From assembly GCA_019247515.1 (NCBI GenBank), contig JAFAOS010000398.1:1-64000 (forward strand): a DNA stretch of 64,000 nucleotides, in the 5' to 3' direction. The notes beneath the pieces were generated by a model, which saw only the letters and a list, made by a program, of their open reading frames with translations, was not told the DNA's origin and did not search any database. Positions 19,640 through 29,860 of this stretch are shown here, piece after piece; the first letter of the stretch is position 1, and each line of letters opens with the position of its first letter. This stretch comes from Chloroflexota bacterium (lineage in GTDB: Bacteria > Chloroflexota > UBA6077 > CF-72). The position numbers and the translations under genes were made by a program.

Positions 19640-20893
19640 GTGGCGTCTCGGCTTCGAATCGCCACCGTGTGCTTACTGACCCTGCTGGTGGCGGCATGTT
19701 CGGCGCCCACTCCGCCGCCGGCCGCCGCCCCTCCAGCCCCGAGGCTGACTCCGACTGTCGCGGCCCCGGCCACGCTGGCGCCGACGCCGGTGCCGACGGC
19801 AACGCAACCACCGGCGCCAACCGCCACGTCGCGCCCGGCGGCGCCGGCGACTCCCAAACCCGTTTCGCAACTGGACTACGGCGTGCACATGTTTATCGAA
19901 GACCATCCCGCGACCACCCGCCGCGACCTGCAGATGGCCCTCGACGGCGGCTTCCACTGGCAGAAAAGCCTGTTCCAGTGGCGCGAGATCGAAGGCGCGG
20001 GCAAGGACCAGTTCGACTGGCGCGATTCGGATCGCGTCGTACAGGCCAGCAATGCTGCTGGCTTGAAGATTATCGCTCGCCTGGACTTCGAACCGGACTG
20101 GGCGCGGGCCGATCACGCGCACAACGGTCCGCCTGACAACTACCAGGATTACTGGGACTTCGTCTGGGCGTTCGTGACGCGCTATCGCACCGACTCGCGC
20201 ATCGGACACGTGCAGGCGATCGAGGTCTGGAACGAACCAAATCTCGATCGCGAGTGGGGCAACCAGATCATCAACGCCGAGTCGGCCGCCGACTACGTGC
20301 GCCTGCTGGACGGCGCCTATCAGGCCGCGCACGCCGCCGACCCGGACATCGTGGTCATTTCGGCGGGTCTGTCGCCCAGCGGTGTGACGAACGGTCACTC
20401 CGCCGACGACGTCCAGTACCTGAAATGGATGTACGCGGCCGGTCTGTCAGGCAAATACGACGTGCTCGGCGCGCACGCCAACACCGAAGCACCGGACCCC
20501 GCGGCGCAACTGGGCGCGCTCGACCTGTTTCCCGACGGCAGCTTTTATTTCCGACGTGTCGAGCAGTTGCGCCAGGTCATGGTCGACAACGGCGACGCTG
20601 CCAGGCAGATCTGGTTGACGGAGTGGGGCTGGACTGCCGACACGGTCCACCCGGACTACAGCTGGTTTGCCGTCAGCGAGGACAGAAAGGCCAGCAACCT
20701 GATCGAAGCCTTCCAGTATGCGCGCGAGTACTGGTCGCCGTGGATTGGCGTGATGTCCGTGTGGACGCTCCCCGATCCATCGTGGGACAGGACGCGCGAG
20801 GAGTACTGGTGGGCGATCGCCGATCCGGATGGCAAGCCGCGGGCCGCCTACAGCCTGATCCGCACGGACCGCCAGAACGGGATACTACCGTAG
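19640..20893 (+). CDS. Glycoside-hydrolase-like lipoprotein (GH39-like catalytic motifs)
   Basis: Lipobox LLTLLVAACSAPTPP; AIEVWNEPNLDREWG and IWLTEWGWT; similar to the protein at 9790. Confidence 0.7.
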   Translation: MASRLRIATVCLLTLLVAACSAPTPPPAAAPPAPRLTPTVAAPATLAPTPVPTATQPPAPTATSRPAAPATPKPVSQLDYGVHMFIEDHPATTRRDLQMALDGGFHWQKSLFQWREIEGAGKDQFDWRDSDRVVQASNAAGLKIIARLDFEPDWARADHAHNGPPDNYQDYWDFVWAFVTRYRTDSRIGHVQAIEVWNEPNLDREWGNQIINAESAADYVRLLDGAYQAAHAADPDIVVISAGLSPSGVTNGHSADDVQYLKWMYAAGLSGKYDVLGAHANTEAPDPAAQLGALDLFPDGSFYFRRVEQLRQVMVDNGDAARQIWLTEWGWTADTVHPDYSWFAVSEDRKASNLIEAFQYAREYWSPWIGVMSVWTLPDPSWDRTREEYWWAIADPDGKPRAAYSLIRTDRQNGILP

Positions 20894-22144
20894 ACGGACC
20901 GGCATCCTTTTGATGCCGTTGATGAAGTTCGAGCGCAGCCGCTCGGGTTTACCGTTCAGCTCGATGCGCGGGTAGCGGGCGAAAAGCTCCTCGAACATCA
21001 CGCGGATCTCTTTCCTGGCAAACTCGGCGCCCAGGCAGTAGTGCTCGTGATGGCCGAATGCCAGGTGGTCGTTCGGCGAGCGGGTGATGTCAAAGCGGTA
21101 CGGATCCGTAAAGACGTCTTCGTCGCGATTCGCCGATGGATACCACATCAGCACCGACTCGTCGGCCTGCATTTTCTGCCCACGCACCTCGACCTCGGCG
21201 GTGGTCCGCCGCGCCATGTGGTGCAGGGGCGACGTCCAGCGCAGGATCTCGTCGACGGCGCTGTCGAGCAGCGACATGTCCGCCTGCAGCCGCGCCCGCT
21301 CCTCAGGATGCTCGCACAGCACCCACAGCCCACCCGAGATCGCGTTCCGCGTCGTTTCGTTGCCAGCCACGACGAGCAGGAAGCAAAACGCGAGGATGTC
21401 GGATTCGCTCAGCTTCTCGCCGTCAACTTCCGATTCCATCAGCACGTTGACCAGGTCATCGCCCGGCGTCTTGCGGCGTTCTTCGAGCAAGTCGCGAAAG
21501 AACTCGGTCATCTTGAGGCGTCCGGCCAGAGCGGTCCGGCTCCGCGCTGCCAGTGTCCCGCGCTCTTCTTCGGCCAGCACCTGCGCCTGGTACTCCGGGT
21601 CCGCGGCGCCCAACGTCAGGTTGGTGAGTTGAAACATGAGCGGCCAGTCCGGCTCGGGCACGCCCATCAGCCCGCAGATGACCGCCAGCGGCAGTTGACT
21701 GGCGACGTCGAGCACGAAGTCGCACTCGGCGCGGTCCGCCAGTCGGTCCAGAATGTGGATCGCGATCTCCCGAATTTTCGGCTCCATCGCGTTCACGGCG
21801 CGCGGCGTGAAGCCGCGATTGACCAGTCGACGCACCTTGACGTGGCGCGGCGGGTCCATGGTGATGATGCTGACGCCGCCCGGCTGCGTGAGGGCGTTGG
21901 GGTTGTTCTCGGGGTCGCGCAATCCAGGCCCGGTGATGCCCCTGGTCGAGCTGAAGAGCTCGGGATGCGACGACACGAACTTGACGTCCTCGTACTTGAG
22001 CACGTTCCAGAAGCCCCTGAGCTCGGCGTCGCCTTCATTCCAGTAGACCGGCGCTTCATGGCGCAGCGTGCGCAGCACCTCGTGGGCCTGTCCGCGCTCG
22101 AAGATGTCGAGATCCAGGAGGTTGATGTTGTCGACGACGGTCAC
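20885..22144 (-). CDS. Cytochrome P450
   Basis: LVVAGNETTRNAISGG (I-helix), FGHHEHYCLGAEFARKEI (heme-binding Cys); GTG start at 22144. Confidence 0.95.
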   Translation of the reverse strand: MTVVDNINLLDLDIFERGQAHEVLRTLRHEAPVYWNEGDAELRGFWNVLKYEDVKFVSSHPELFSSTRGITGPGLRDPENNPNALTQPGGVSIITMDPPRHVKVRRLVNRGFTPRAVNAMEPKIREIAIHILDRLADRAECDFVLDVASQLPLAVICGLMGVPEPDWPLMFQLTNLTLGAADPEYQAQVLAEEERGTLAARSRTALAGRLKMTEFFRDLLEERRKTPGDDLVNVLMESEVDGEKLSESDILAFCFLLVVAGNETTRNAISGGLWVLCEHPEERARLQADMSLLDSAVDEILRWTSPLHHMARRTTAEVEVRGQKMQADESVLMWYPSANRDEDVFTDPYRFDITRSPNDHLAFGHHEHYCLGAEFARKEIRVMFEELFARYPRIELNGKPERLRSNFINGIKRMPVRLR

Positions 22145-22176
22145 GCGTTCCCCCAAAAATCTGTGAAGCCCTGATC

Positions 22177-24471
22177 CTACATCGAGTTCAGGACCCGCCA
22201 GACCTTTTCCGAGGTCAGCGGAAAGTCGAGTTGTTCGACGTCCGCGCCCGCTCCCACCAGGGCATCGACCACCGCGTTCGCCAGCGCCGGTGGAGCGCCG
22301 ACGGTCCCGCTCTCGCCCAGACCTTTGGTGCCGAGCGTGTTGAACGGCGCCGGCGTGCACGTTTCGCCGACCAGGAACGGCGGCAGATCGCTCGCGCGCG
22401 GAACGGCGTAGTCGCCGAAGGCGCCAGTCAGCAGCGTGCCGTTTTCGTCGTAGACCATCTCTTCGAACAGCGCCTGCCCGAAGCCCTGGGCGATGCCACC
22501 CACGATCTGGGCAGTGGCGAGGAGGGGGTTGACGATGACGCCGGCGTCGTCGACGGCGACGAACTTCTCGACCGTCACGCTGCCCGTGTCACGGTCGATC
22601 GACACCGCCGCCAGGTGGGTGCCGTACGGATACGTGGTGTCTGGCGCATAGCGCTCGTTTGCGCTGAGCCCGGGCTCCATGCCTTCCGGCAGGCGCGCCG
22701 GATCGTACGCCGCCGCGACGACCTCGGTGAACTCGACTCCACGACCCGGCACGCCGGTCGGGAAGAAGCTGGACCCGTCGAAGTCCACCTCGTCGGCTTC
22801 GACCTCGAGCAGGTGCCCGGCCACTGTCTTCATCCGATCCACGACTTTGCCGGCCGCAATCTTGGCCGCGCCGCCGCCGTGGGTCATGCTGCGGCTGCCG
22901 AACGTGCCGACTCCGGGTGGCACCCGCCGACTGTCACCCTGAACCACCTTTACCCGATCGGGCGTCACCTGGAACGCGTCGGCCACCACCTGGGCAAAGG
23001 ACGTGTGATGCCCCTGACCGTGCGACAGCGACCCTGATTCCAGCACGATCGAGCCGTCGGGCTCGACGCGGACGCGGCCGCTCTCGAAGCCGGCGCCGCC
23101 GGCCGGCTCGACGAACGTGCACACGCCAATCCCGTACACGCCTCCCTCGGCGCGCCGCTGGTCGCGTTCGCGCAGTAGCCGCGGGTAGCCTGCCAGCTCG
23201 AGCGCGTGATCGAGCGTCAGCGCGTAGTCGCCCGAGTCGTACTGGTTGCCGATGGGTGTCGTGTACGGAAAAGCGTCGGGCGGAATGAAGTTCATGCGGC
23301 GGATCTCGAGCGGATCGAGACCCAGCTCTCGCGCGGCCGCGTCGACGACGCGTTCGGCGATGAGCGCCGCCTCTGGCCGGCCCGCGCCACGATACGGACC
23401 CGTCGGCGCTCGATGCGTGAACAGGCCGACCGCCGTGCCGCGCGCGACCTTCACGTCGTAGGCGCCCGTCATCATCCGCGGACCGCCGGTTGGAATCATC
23501 GGCGTGACGCCGTACAGGTAGGCGCCCAGGTTGCCCAGATTGCGCGAGCGCATGGCCAGCAGCTTGCCTGCGCGTGAGAAGGCGGCCTCCACGAACGCCA
23601 CCTGGTCGCGGCCGGCCATCATCGTGAGGAAGTCGTCCGATCGCGTCGCCGACCAGCGGACCGAGCGTTTGTGCTCGTGGGCGAAGTACATGGCCAGGAG
23701 CTCTTCGCGATACGGAGTGCCCTTGGCGCCGAAACCACCGCCCACGTCCAGCGCCAGCACGTCGAAGTCCTCGGCCGGCAGGCCAAGCGCGGTGCGGGCA
23801 TTGCTGGGCGAGGCGAACGTCTGCTGGTGCGAGGGGTGCACCAGGAAGCGGTCCTGCTCGGGCAGGTACTCGACGGCAATGACGCGGGGCTCCATCGTCA
23901 CGGGGTTGATGCGCGGGCTCTCGACACGCAGTTTCACCACGTGGTCCGCGCCCTTGAACGCCGCGGCGACTTCGTCCTCGGAGGAGCCGTAGGTCACCTC
24001 GAAGGCCACGTTGGTGCCGAGCTCGGGATGGACGAGCGGCGCCCCGTCCGCTTCTGCCTCTTCCACGCCCGAGACAACCGGCAGTGGCTCCCATTCGGCC
24101 TCGATCAGGTCCGCCGCGTCGCGCGCGCGCATCGGGTCGTCGGCCAGGACGGCCGCCACCGCCTCGCCCGTGTAGCGCGCCTCGTCGACCACCAGCAGCG
24201 GATGATGCACGTCCTTCACGTTGGGCACGAACGGCGCGACCGCCACTGCGCCGAGGGTCGCCACGTCCTTGCCGATCAGCACGTCGACCACGCCCGGCGC
24301 TCGCCTGGCCTGTTCGACGTCGATCGCCACCAGCCGCGCGTGCGGGTACGGACTCCGATACACGCCAACGTGCAGCAGGTCCGCCAGGTGGACGTCTTCT
24401 ACGTACTGCCCCGCGCCCGTGACCAGCCGTCGGTCCTCAAAGCGGCGGAGCGGCTTGCCGATCCAACTCAC
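22177..24471 (-). CDS. Xanthine dehydrogenase/form II CoxL-like molybdopterin-binding subunit
   Basis: RRFEDRRLVTGAGQYVEDVHLADLLHVGVYRSPYPHARL; PTGPYRGAGRPEAALIAER; TLGTKGLGESGTVGAPPALANAV. Confidence 0.92.
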   Translation of the reverse strand: MSWIGKPLRRFEDRRLVTGAGQYVEDVHLADLLHVGVYRSPYPHARLVAIDVEQARRAPGVVDVLIGKDVATLGAVAVAPFVPNVKDVHHPLLVVDEARYTGEAVAAVLADDPMRARDAADLIEAEWEPLPVVSGVEEAEADGAPLVHPELGTNVAFEVTYGSSEDEVAAAFKGADHVVKLRVESPRINPVTMEPRVIAVEYLPEQDRFLVHPSHQQTFASPSNARTALGLPAEDFDVLALDVGGGFGAKGTPYREELLAMYFAHEHKRSVRWSATRSDDFLTMMAGRDQVAFVEAAFSRAGKLLAMRSRNLGNLGAYLYGVTPMIPTGGPRMMTGAYDVKVARGTAVGLFTHRAPTGPYRGAGRPEAALIAERVVDAAARELGLDPLEIRRMNFIPPDAFPYTTPIGNQYDSGDYALTLDHALELAGYPRLLRERDQRRAEGGVYGIGVCTFVEPAGGAGFESGRVRVEPDGSIVLESGSLSHGQGHHTSFAQVVADAFQVTPDRVKVVQGDSRRVPPGVGTFGSRSMTHGGGAAKIAAGKVVDRMKTVAGHLLEVEADEVDFDGSSFFPTGVPGRGVEFTEVVAAAYDPARLPEGMEPGLSANERYAPDTTYPYGTHLAAVSIDRDTGSVTVEKFVAVDDAGVIVNPLLATAQIVGGIAQGFGQALFEEMVYDENGTLLTGAFGDYAVPRASDLPPFLVGETCTPAPFNTLGTKGLGESGTVGAPPALANAVVDALVGAGADVEQLDFPLTSEKVWRVLNSM

Positions 24472-24498
24472 CGTGACAGGGTACCCGTCGAGAGGCCG

Positions 24499-26349
24499 CT
24501 AGGCTGGAACCATCTCCGCGAACTGCTGCTGGTACAGGCTGAAGTAGTGCCCGCGCTCGGCCAGGAGCGTCCGATGCGTGCCGCGCTCGATGACGCGGCC
24601 GCCGTCGAGCACCAGCACCTGGTCCGCCGCGCGGATCGTCGACAGGCGGTGGGCGATGACCAGCGAGGTGCGCCCGGCCAGCAGCTTGCCGAGCGCTTGC
24701 TGGACCAGCAGCTCGGTTTGCGAGTCGATGTTGGAGGTCGCCTCGTCCAGGATCAGCACGCGCGGATCGGCCAGCACCGCGCGGGCGATGGCGATCAGCT
24801 GACGCTGACCCAGCGACAGATTCGCGGCGCGCTCCAGCACCGGCGTTTCGTAGCCGTCGGCCATGCGCATGATGAACTCGTGGGCATTGGCCACCTTGGC
24901 GGCGGCGATGATCTGGTCCTGGCTCGCCTCGGGCCTGCCGTAGCGGATGTTGTCGCCAATGCTGCCCGAGAACAGGAAGTTGTCCTGCAGCACGAGCCCG
25001 ATCGACGAGCGCAGCGTCTTGAACGACACCTCGCGCAGGTCGTAACCGTCGAGCAGGACCGCGCCCGCCACCGGGTCGTAAAAACGGCACAGGAGCGAAG
25101 CGATCGTCGTCTTGCCCGCGCCAGTGTGACCCACCAGGGCGATCATCTCGCCTGGATCGGCATGGAAGCTGACGTCGTCGAGCACCGGCTCGCGCCCATA
25201 GGAGAAGGTCACGTCGCGGAACTCCACTTCGCCGCGGACGTGCGGGATAACCACGGGCTCCTGAGCCTCGTGGATGGTGATCGGCTCGTCGAGGAGCTCG
25301 AAGACCTTCTCGGCAGCCGCCGTGGCCGCCTGGAGCTGGTTGTAGAACTGCGTCAGGGTGCGGATCGGCTGGAAGAAGCGGGTGATGTACGCCAGGAAGG
25401 CGACCAGCACGCCGAGTGTTACTTCGCCGCCGTTGACCATCAGCCAACCGCCGTAAGCGATGACGGCGACGGTCGCCGCGGCGTTGCACAGCTCCACGAT
25501 CGGCAGCAGCATCGACGACAGCGTGTTGGCTTTGATATTGGCGACGCGGTTGTCTTCATTGAGGGCGTCGAACTGTTCGAAGCTCGCGTCCTCGCGCGCG
25601 AAGGCCTGCACGACGCGCACCCCGGCGAAGGACTCGGCGAACTCACCGGTCAGCGTGGCGATAGTGATGCGTGAACGACGGTAGGCGACCTTCGCCTTTT
25701 CGGTGAAGATCCAGACCGCGATCACCATCAGCGGCATGACGGCGAACGTCACCAGCGCGAGTTTGGGCGCCAGGATAACCATGGCCATGACGGTGAACGT
25801 GAGTGTCAGCACGTCGCTCAGCGCCTGCACGATGCCATTGCTGAGCAGCTCATTGACCGTCTGGACGTCGTTGATGACGCGCGACACGACGACGCCGGCT
25901 GGCGTCTTGTCGAAGTACTGCAGCGGCAGACGCTGGATGTGGCGCACCATGTCGCTGCGCATGGACTGCAGCATGCGCTGGCCCACGACGGTCATGACCT
26001 GGAACTGGGCCCAGTTGGCCAGGAACGAGCCGAAATAGGCCAGCAGTGTGAGCCCCAGGAACACGGTCATGCCGATGTAGTCGCCGGTCGAGACGTAATT
26101 GTCGATGGCGACCTTGGTCCAGATTGGGCCGATGGTGAGCAGCGCGGCCTGCGCGAAGGTCATTAGCAGCGAGAAGGCAACGCCGCCGCGGTACGGCCGG
26201 ACGTAGGTCAGGGCGCGCCTGGTGATATGTGGGTCGTAGACGGCGCCGTCGACGTCCGCGACGTTGGCGAGCATGCCGGGGCCGGGGCCACCGCCGCCCC
26301 GATTCATGCCGCCGCCCCAGCCGCCTCCTCCGCCGCCGCCGCCCATCAT
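24499..26349 (-). CDS. ABC exporter (TMD-NBD fused) with Gly-rich N-terminus
   Basis: Walker A GHTGAGKTT, signature LSLGQRQLIAIARA, Walker B VLILDEATSNID. Confidence 0.95.
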   Translation of the reverse strand: MMGGGGGGGGWGGGMNRGGGGPGPGMLANVADVDGAVYDPHITRRALTYVRPYRGGVAFSLLMTFAQAALLTIGPIWTKVAIDNYVSTGDYIGMTVFLGLTLLAYFGSFLANWAQFQVMTVVGQRMLQSMRSDMVRHIQRLPLQYFDKTPAGVVVSRVINDVQTVNELLSNGIVQALSDVLTLTFTVMAMVILAPKLALVTFAVMPLMVIAVWIFTEKAKVAYRRSRITIATLTGEFAESFAGVRVVQAFAREDASFEQFDALNEDNRVANIKANTLSSMLLPIVELCNAAATVAVIAYGGWLMVNGGEVTLGVLVAFLAYITRFFQPIRTLTQFYNQLQAATAAAEKVFELLDEPITIHEAQEPVVIPHVRGEVEFRDVTFSYGREPVLDDVSFHADPGEMIALVGHTGAGKTTIASLLCRFYDPVAGAVLLDGYDLREVSFKTLRSSIGLVLQDNFLFSGSIGDNIRYGRPEASQDQIIAAAKVANAHEFIMRMADGYETPVLERAANLSLGQRQLIAIARAVLADPRVLILDEATSNIDSQTELLVQQALGKLLAGRTSLVIAHRLSTIRAADQVLVLDGGRVIERGTHRTLLAERGHYFSLYQQQFAEMVPA

Positions 26350-28157
26350 GAGACGAGCTCCTTCTCGGACAGCAGCTCTTCGGCCTCGTCGATCAGCTCC
26401 TCGTCGGCCGCCTGGCTGATCGCCGGCACCTCGTTAGGCTCGGCCAGCTGACTGGCGTGGATGTCGCGGTAGACACTGCTGGTCTCCAGCAGCTCCTCGT
26501 GCGTGCCCTGGTCCACCAGCTTGCCCCGCCTGAGCACCAGGATCGTGTCGGCGGCGCGCACGGTCGACAGGCGGTGGGCAATCACGAACGTGGTTCGCCC
26601 CCGCATCAGGTCGACGAGCGCGGCGCGGATGAGTCGCTCGGTGGCGGCGTCCACGGCCGACGTGAACTCGTCGAGGATCAGGATCCTGGGATCCATCAAC
26701 AGCGCCCGCGCGATGGCGACGCGCTGCTTCTGACCACCAGACAGCGACACGCCGCGTTCGCCCACGAGCGTCTCATACCCCTTCGGCAGGCGAGCGATGA
26801 ATTCGTCGGCGCGCGCCATGCGAGCGGCCCAGTTGATGTCGTCGTCGGTGGCGTCGACCTTGCCGAAGGCGATGTTGTCGCGGATCGAGCCCGAGAACAG
26901 GGTGGTTTCCTGCATCACGATGCCGATCTGGCGGCGCAGCTCGTTGAGATTCACCTCGCGAATGTCGATACCGTCGATGAGCACCCGCCCCGCGCTCACG
27001 TCGTAGAAGCGCGGGATCAGATTGGCCACGGTCGTCTTGCCCGAGCCCGTCGCGCCGACGAGCGCGATGGTGTGGCCGGGTTCGACCTTGAAGCTGACGT
27101 TCTCGAGGACCGAACGGCCGGGGTGGTATTCGCAGGTGACGTTGTCAAACTCGACGTCACCGCGCAGCGCGGGCAGCGGGACCGGGTCTGGCGGGCTCGA
27201 GACGGCAATGGGCGTGTCCAGGACCTCGACGATGCGCTCGGAGGACGCCGCCGCGCGCGAGGCCATCGACATCAGGAAGCCGCCCTGGCGAACCGGGCCG
27301 ATGATCTGCAGCAAGTACGCGTAGAACGCGACCAGCTCGCCAATCGACAGCTGGTTATTGATGACCAGCAGACCGCCCACCCACAGCAGGACGATCGTCG
27401 CGCCGTTGGCGATGAAGTTCAGCAGCGGGGTGTTGAACGACTGGATGCGCGTCGAGACGTAGTAGCGCTGGTACAGGTTTTCGTTCTCGCGATCGAACTG
27501 GTCGATCTCGCGCTGCTCCTGGCCAAAGGCCTTGACCACGCGGGCGCCGGACGCGTTGTCCTGGACGAGCGTGGCGACCACCGCCACCTGATCCTGGATG
27601 GAGCGGAACAGCGGGCGCATGGCCTTGCTGAACCACGCCGCGCGCCAGTACAGCAGCGGCAGGATGAAGAACGACAGGATGGCCAGCTTCCAGTTCATTG
27701 CGATCAGCGCGATCGAGACGCCGACCACCAGCAGCAGCAGATTGAAGATCATCAGCATGCCGCGGCCCGTGAAGTTCTTCAGCTGCTCGACGTCGGACAT
27801 CGAGCGCGTCAGCAGGTCGCCCGTCTGCGCCTGATCGTGGAAGCTGAACGACAGCTGCTGGACGTGCAGGTACAGCGCTTTCCGCAACTGGTAGCTGCCA
27901 CCCTGCGCGGAGGTCTCACCCAGGTAGTTCTGAGCGAAGGCGCACAGGCCGCGCAGCGCGCTGGCGACGACGATCAGGACGCTGTACAGGACCAGCTTCT
28001 GGACGTTCTGGTCCACCACGCCCTGGTCGACCGCCAGGCCGATCAGGCTCGGCACCGTGAGGTTGAAGAACGCGTTGCCGATGACCGCCACGTAGCCGAG
28101 CAGCAGCAGCAGTCGATATTTGGAGTAGTAGGGCGCGATGCGCAGCAGCGTCTTCAT
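26346..28157 (-). CDS. ABC exporter (TMD-NBD fused)
   Basis: Walker A GATGSGKTT, signature LSGGQKQRVAIARAL, Walker B ILILDEFTSAVD; overlaps both neighbours. Confidence 0.95.
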   Translation of the reverse strand: MKTLLRIAPYYSKYRLLLLLGYVAVIGNAFFNLTVPSLIGLAVDQGVVDQNVQKLVLYSVLIVVASALRGLCAFAQNYLGETSAQGGSYQLRKALYLHVQQLSFSFHDQAQTGDLLTRSMSDVEQLKNFTGRGMLMIFNLLLLVVGVSIALIAMNWKLAILSFFILPLLYWRAAWFSKAMRPLFRSIQDQVAVVATLVQDNASGARVVKAFGQEQREIDQFDRENENLYQRYYVSTRIQSFNTPLLNFIANGATIVLLWVGGLLVINNQLSIGELVAFYAYLLQIIGPVRQGGFLMSMASRAAASSERIVEVLDTPIAVSSPPDPVPLPALRGDVEFDNVTCEYHPGRSVLENVSFKVEPGHTIALVGATGSGKTTVANLIPRFYDVSAGRVLIDGIDIREVNLNELRRQIGIVMQETTLFSGSIRDNIAFGKVDATDDDINWAARMARADEFIARLPKGYETLVGERGVSLSGGQKQRVAIARALLMDPRILILDEFTSAVDAATERLIRAALVDLMRGRTTFVIAHRLSTVRAADTILVLRRGKLVDQGTHEELLETSSVYRDIHASQLAEPNEVPAISQAADEELIDEAEELLSEKELVS

Positions 28158-28642
28158 GCCGACCCACCATATTTGGAGATAGCTTTGGCCAGACGCTTCA
28201 TGGCCGGGATCGCCGCCTCGAGCTGCTCGCGATCGTTCTGATCGAGCGTGGCCAGGGCGTGATCGATGGTTTGCTCGCGGGCGTTGCCAAGCTGGGTGAC
28301 CCACTCGCTGGCGGAGGGGGTCAGGCGCAGACAGGCGGCGCGACCGTCCTGCGGATCGACGGTGCGCTCGAGCAGATCGGCGCGAGCGAGCTGCTTGACG
28401 AGGGTGCTGACGGAGTTGGAGGCGATGCCAAGCTCGGAGGCCGCGTCGTGGACGCGGATGCCTGGTCGACGGTCGAGCAGGCGCAGCAGCTCGCCTTCGG
28501 ACTGGGTGATGTCGAGGGCTTCGCGGGCGGCGCGGGTGTGATAGCGGAGGCCGCGACCGATGCGAGACAGGACTCTGGCGAGCTCAGAGGTAAGGCTGCC
28601 AGCGTTCGGCGGCGGGTTGGGATCGACGAGAACAGTGGACAT
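28154..28642 (-). CDS. MarR-family transcriptional regulator
   Basis: ALDITQSEGELLRLLDRRPGIRVHDAASELGIASNSVSTLVKQLARADLLERTVDPQDGRAACLRLT winged HTH. Confidence 0.9.
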   Translation of the reverse strand: MSTVLVDPNPPPNAGSLTSELARVLSRIGRGLRYHTRAAREALDITQSEGELLRLLDRRPGIRVHDAASELGIASNSVSTLVKQLARADLLERTVDPQDGRAACLRLTPSASEWVTQLGNAREQTIDHALATLDQNDREQLEAAIPAMKRLAKAISKYGGSA

Positions 28643-28645
28643 GTC

Positions 28646-28662
28646 TATCTGTGACAGAGATA
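28646..28662. promoter_or_regulatory. Candidate MarR operator palindrome
   Basis: TATCTGTGACAGAGATA: arms TATCT/AGATA around CTGT-G-ACAG, immediately upstream of the marR start at 28642. Confidence 0.45.
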
Positions 28663-28696
28663 TTAGCAAGCCAGTCCCGGAGCGGGCGTCAAGGGG

Positions 28697-29854
28697 TCAG
28701 ATATTGCCAAGCGACGGTTCGAGGCCCAGCAGGTACGCGCCCACGTGCTCGTAATGCGCGCGGCGCGCCTGCACCTGTTGCGTGACCGCGTGAACGTCAC
28801 GGAACCGCCGCTCGAACGGCCGGTTCTCGAAGATCGCGTTCGAGCCAGCCAGCGTGTACGCCGCGTCGACCACCGCGGCCGACTCGTGCGTGGCGTGCGT
28901 CGCAGCCAGCCGCACCGCCACACGTTGCGCCACCGTCAATTCCCCGCTGGACACGACTGCCTCCCACACCGAGCCAAGCGTCTGGTGCAGGTAGCCGCGG
29001 GCAGCGCCGAGCCGCGCGTGCGCCTGGGCAACGGCGAGCTGGACCGTCGGACTTTCGCGAATCGAGCGGTCCATGCCCCGCGGCACCTTGCCGGCGGCGA
29101 AATCGACAATACACGCCAGGCTGGCGTGGGCGATGCCGAGGGCGACCGAGCCGAACGCCGGCCCAAACAAGCCGTTGCTGCTGAACAGGTACAGCGGCCC
29201 GGTCTCGCGACGCGTCTCGGGCGCGACACGAATGGCACGCTCGAAAGGCACCAGCTCGTCTTCGAGCGCAAACGACTGACTGCCCGTCCCGCGCAAGCCA
29301 CTGACGTGCCACACGTCGTGCACCGTGACGCGGCTCTTCGGCACCAGCATCAAGCGCTGCGCGCCTTCGCCGTTCTCGGAGCTGATATTGCAGACCGCCA
29401 GCAGCCACGTCGCGTGCGGAAAGCCGCTGGCAAACATCCACTTGCCGGTCACCCGGTAACCGCCGTGCGCGGCGTCCGCCACCGCCCGTCCCGGCCGGTT
29501 GCCCTCACCCGGTCCGTTGGCCAGGATGGTGCGCCCGCCGGCGAACAGCGACCGCGCCGTGGTCAGCTCCGCGTAGGACGCGTAATTGAACAGCCCATTG
29601 GCCTGCCCCACGCACCAGGCAACACTCGCATCCGCGCGCGCCACCTCCTCGACGACCTTCACATACGTTGGCAGGTCGAGCTCGAGACCGCCGAGTGAGC
29701 GGGGCAGCAGCAGGCGAAACAGGCCGGCGTCGAGCATGGCGTCGAGCAGGTCGGCGGGGATGGCGCGGTCGTGCTCGATCTGGTCCGCGGCGGCTTCGAT
29801 TCTGGGCGCGAGCGCGCTGGCGGCCGCGACGACGTCGACGGAGGTGGCAGCCAC
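28697..29854 (-). CDS. Acyl-CoA dehydrogenase-fold protein (possible flavin-dependent monooxygenase)
   Basis: LFRLLLPRSLGGLELDLPTYVKVVEEVARADASVAWCVGQ; GGYRVTGKWMFASG. Confidence 0.88.
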   Translation of the reverse strand: MAATSVDVVAAASALAPRIEAAADQIEHDRAIPADLLDAMLDAGLFRLLLPRSLGGLELDLPTYVKVVEEVARADASVAWCVGQANGLFNYASYAELTTARSLFAGGRTILANGPGEGNRPGRAVADAAHGGYRVTGKWMFASGFPHATWLLAVCNISSENGEGAQRLMLVPKSRVTVHDVWHVSGLRGTGSQSFALEDELVPFERAIRVAPETRRETGPLYLFSSNGLFGPAFGSVALGIAHASLACIVDFAAGKVPRGMDRSIRESPTVQLAVAQAHARLGAARGYLHQTLGSVWEAVVSSGELTVAQRVAVRLAATHATHESAAVVDAAYTLAGSNAIFENRPFERRFRDVHAVTQQVQARRAHYEHVGAYLLGLEPSLGNI

Positions 29855-29860
29855 CAGTCG

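Noticed and set aside
24499-26349. Gly-rich N-terminus MMGGGGGGGGWGGGMNRGGGGPGPG of the ABC exporter as a novel domain
   Set aside because: Low-complexity N-terminal extensions are common in such exporters; no evidence for a distinct function.
23671-28241. Long plus-strand ORFs 23671-25674 and 26457-28241
   Set aside because: Antisense to the Mo hydroxylase and ABC exporters; translations lack family motifs.
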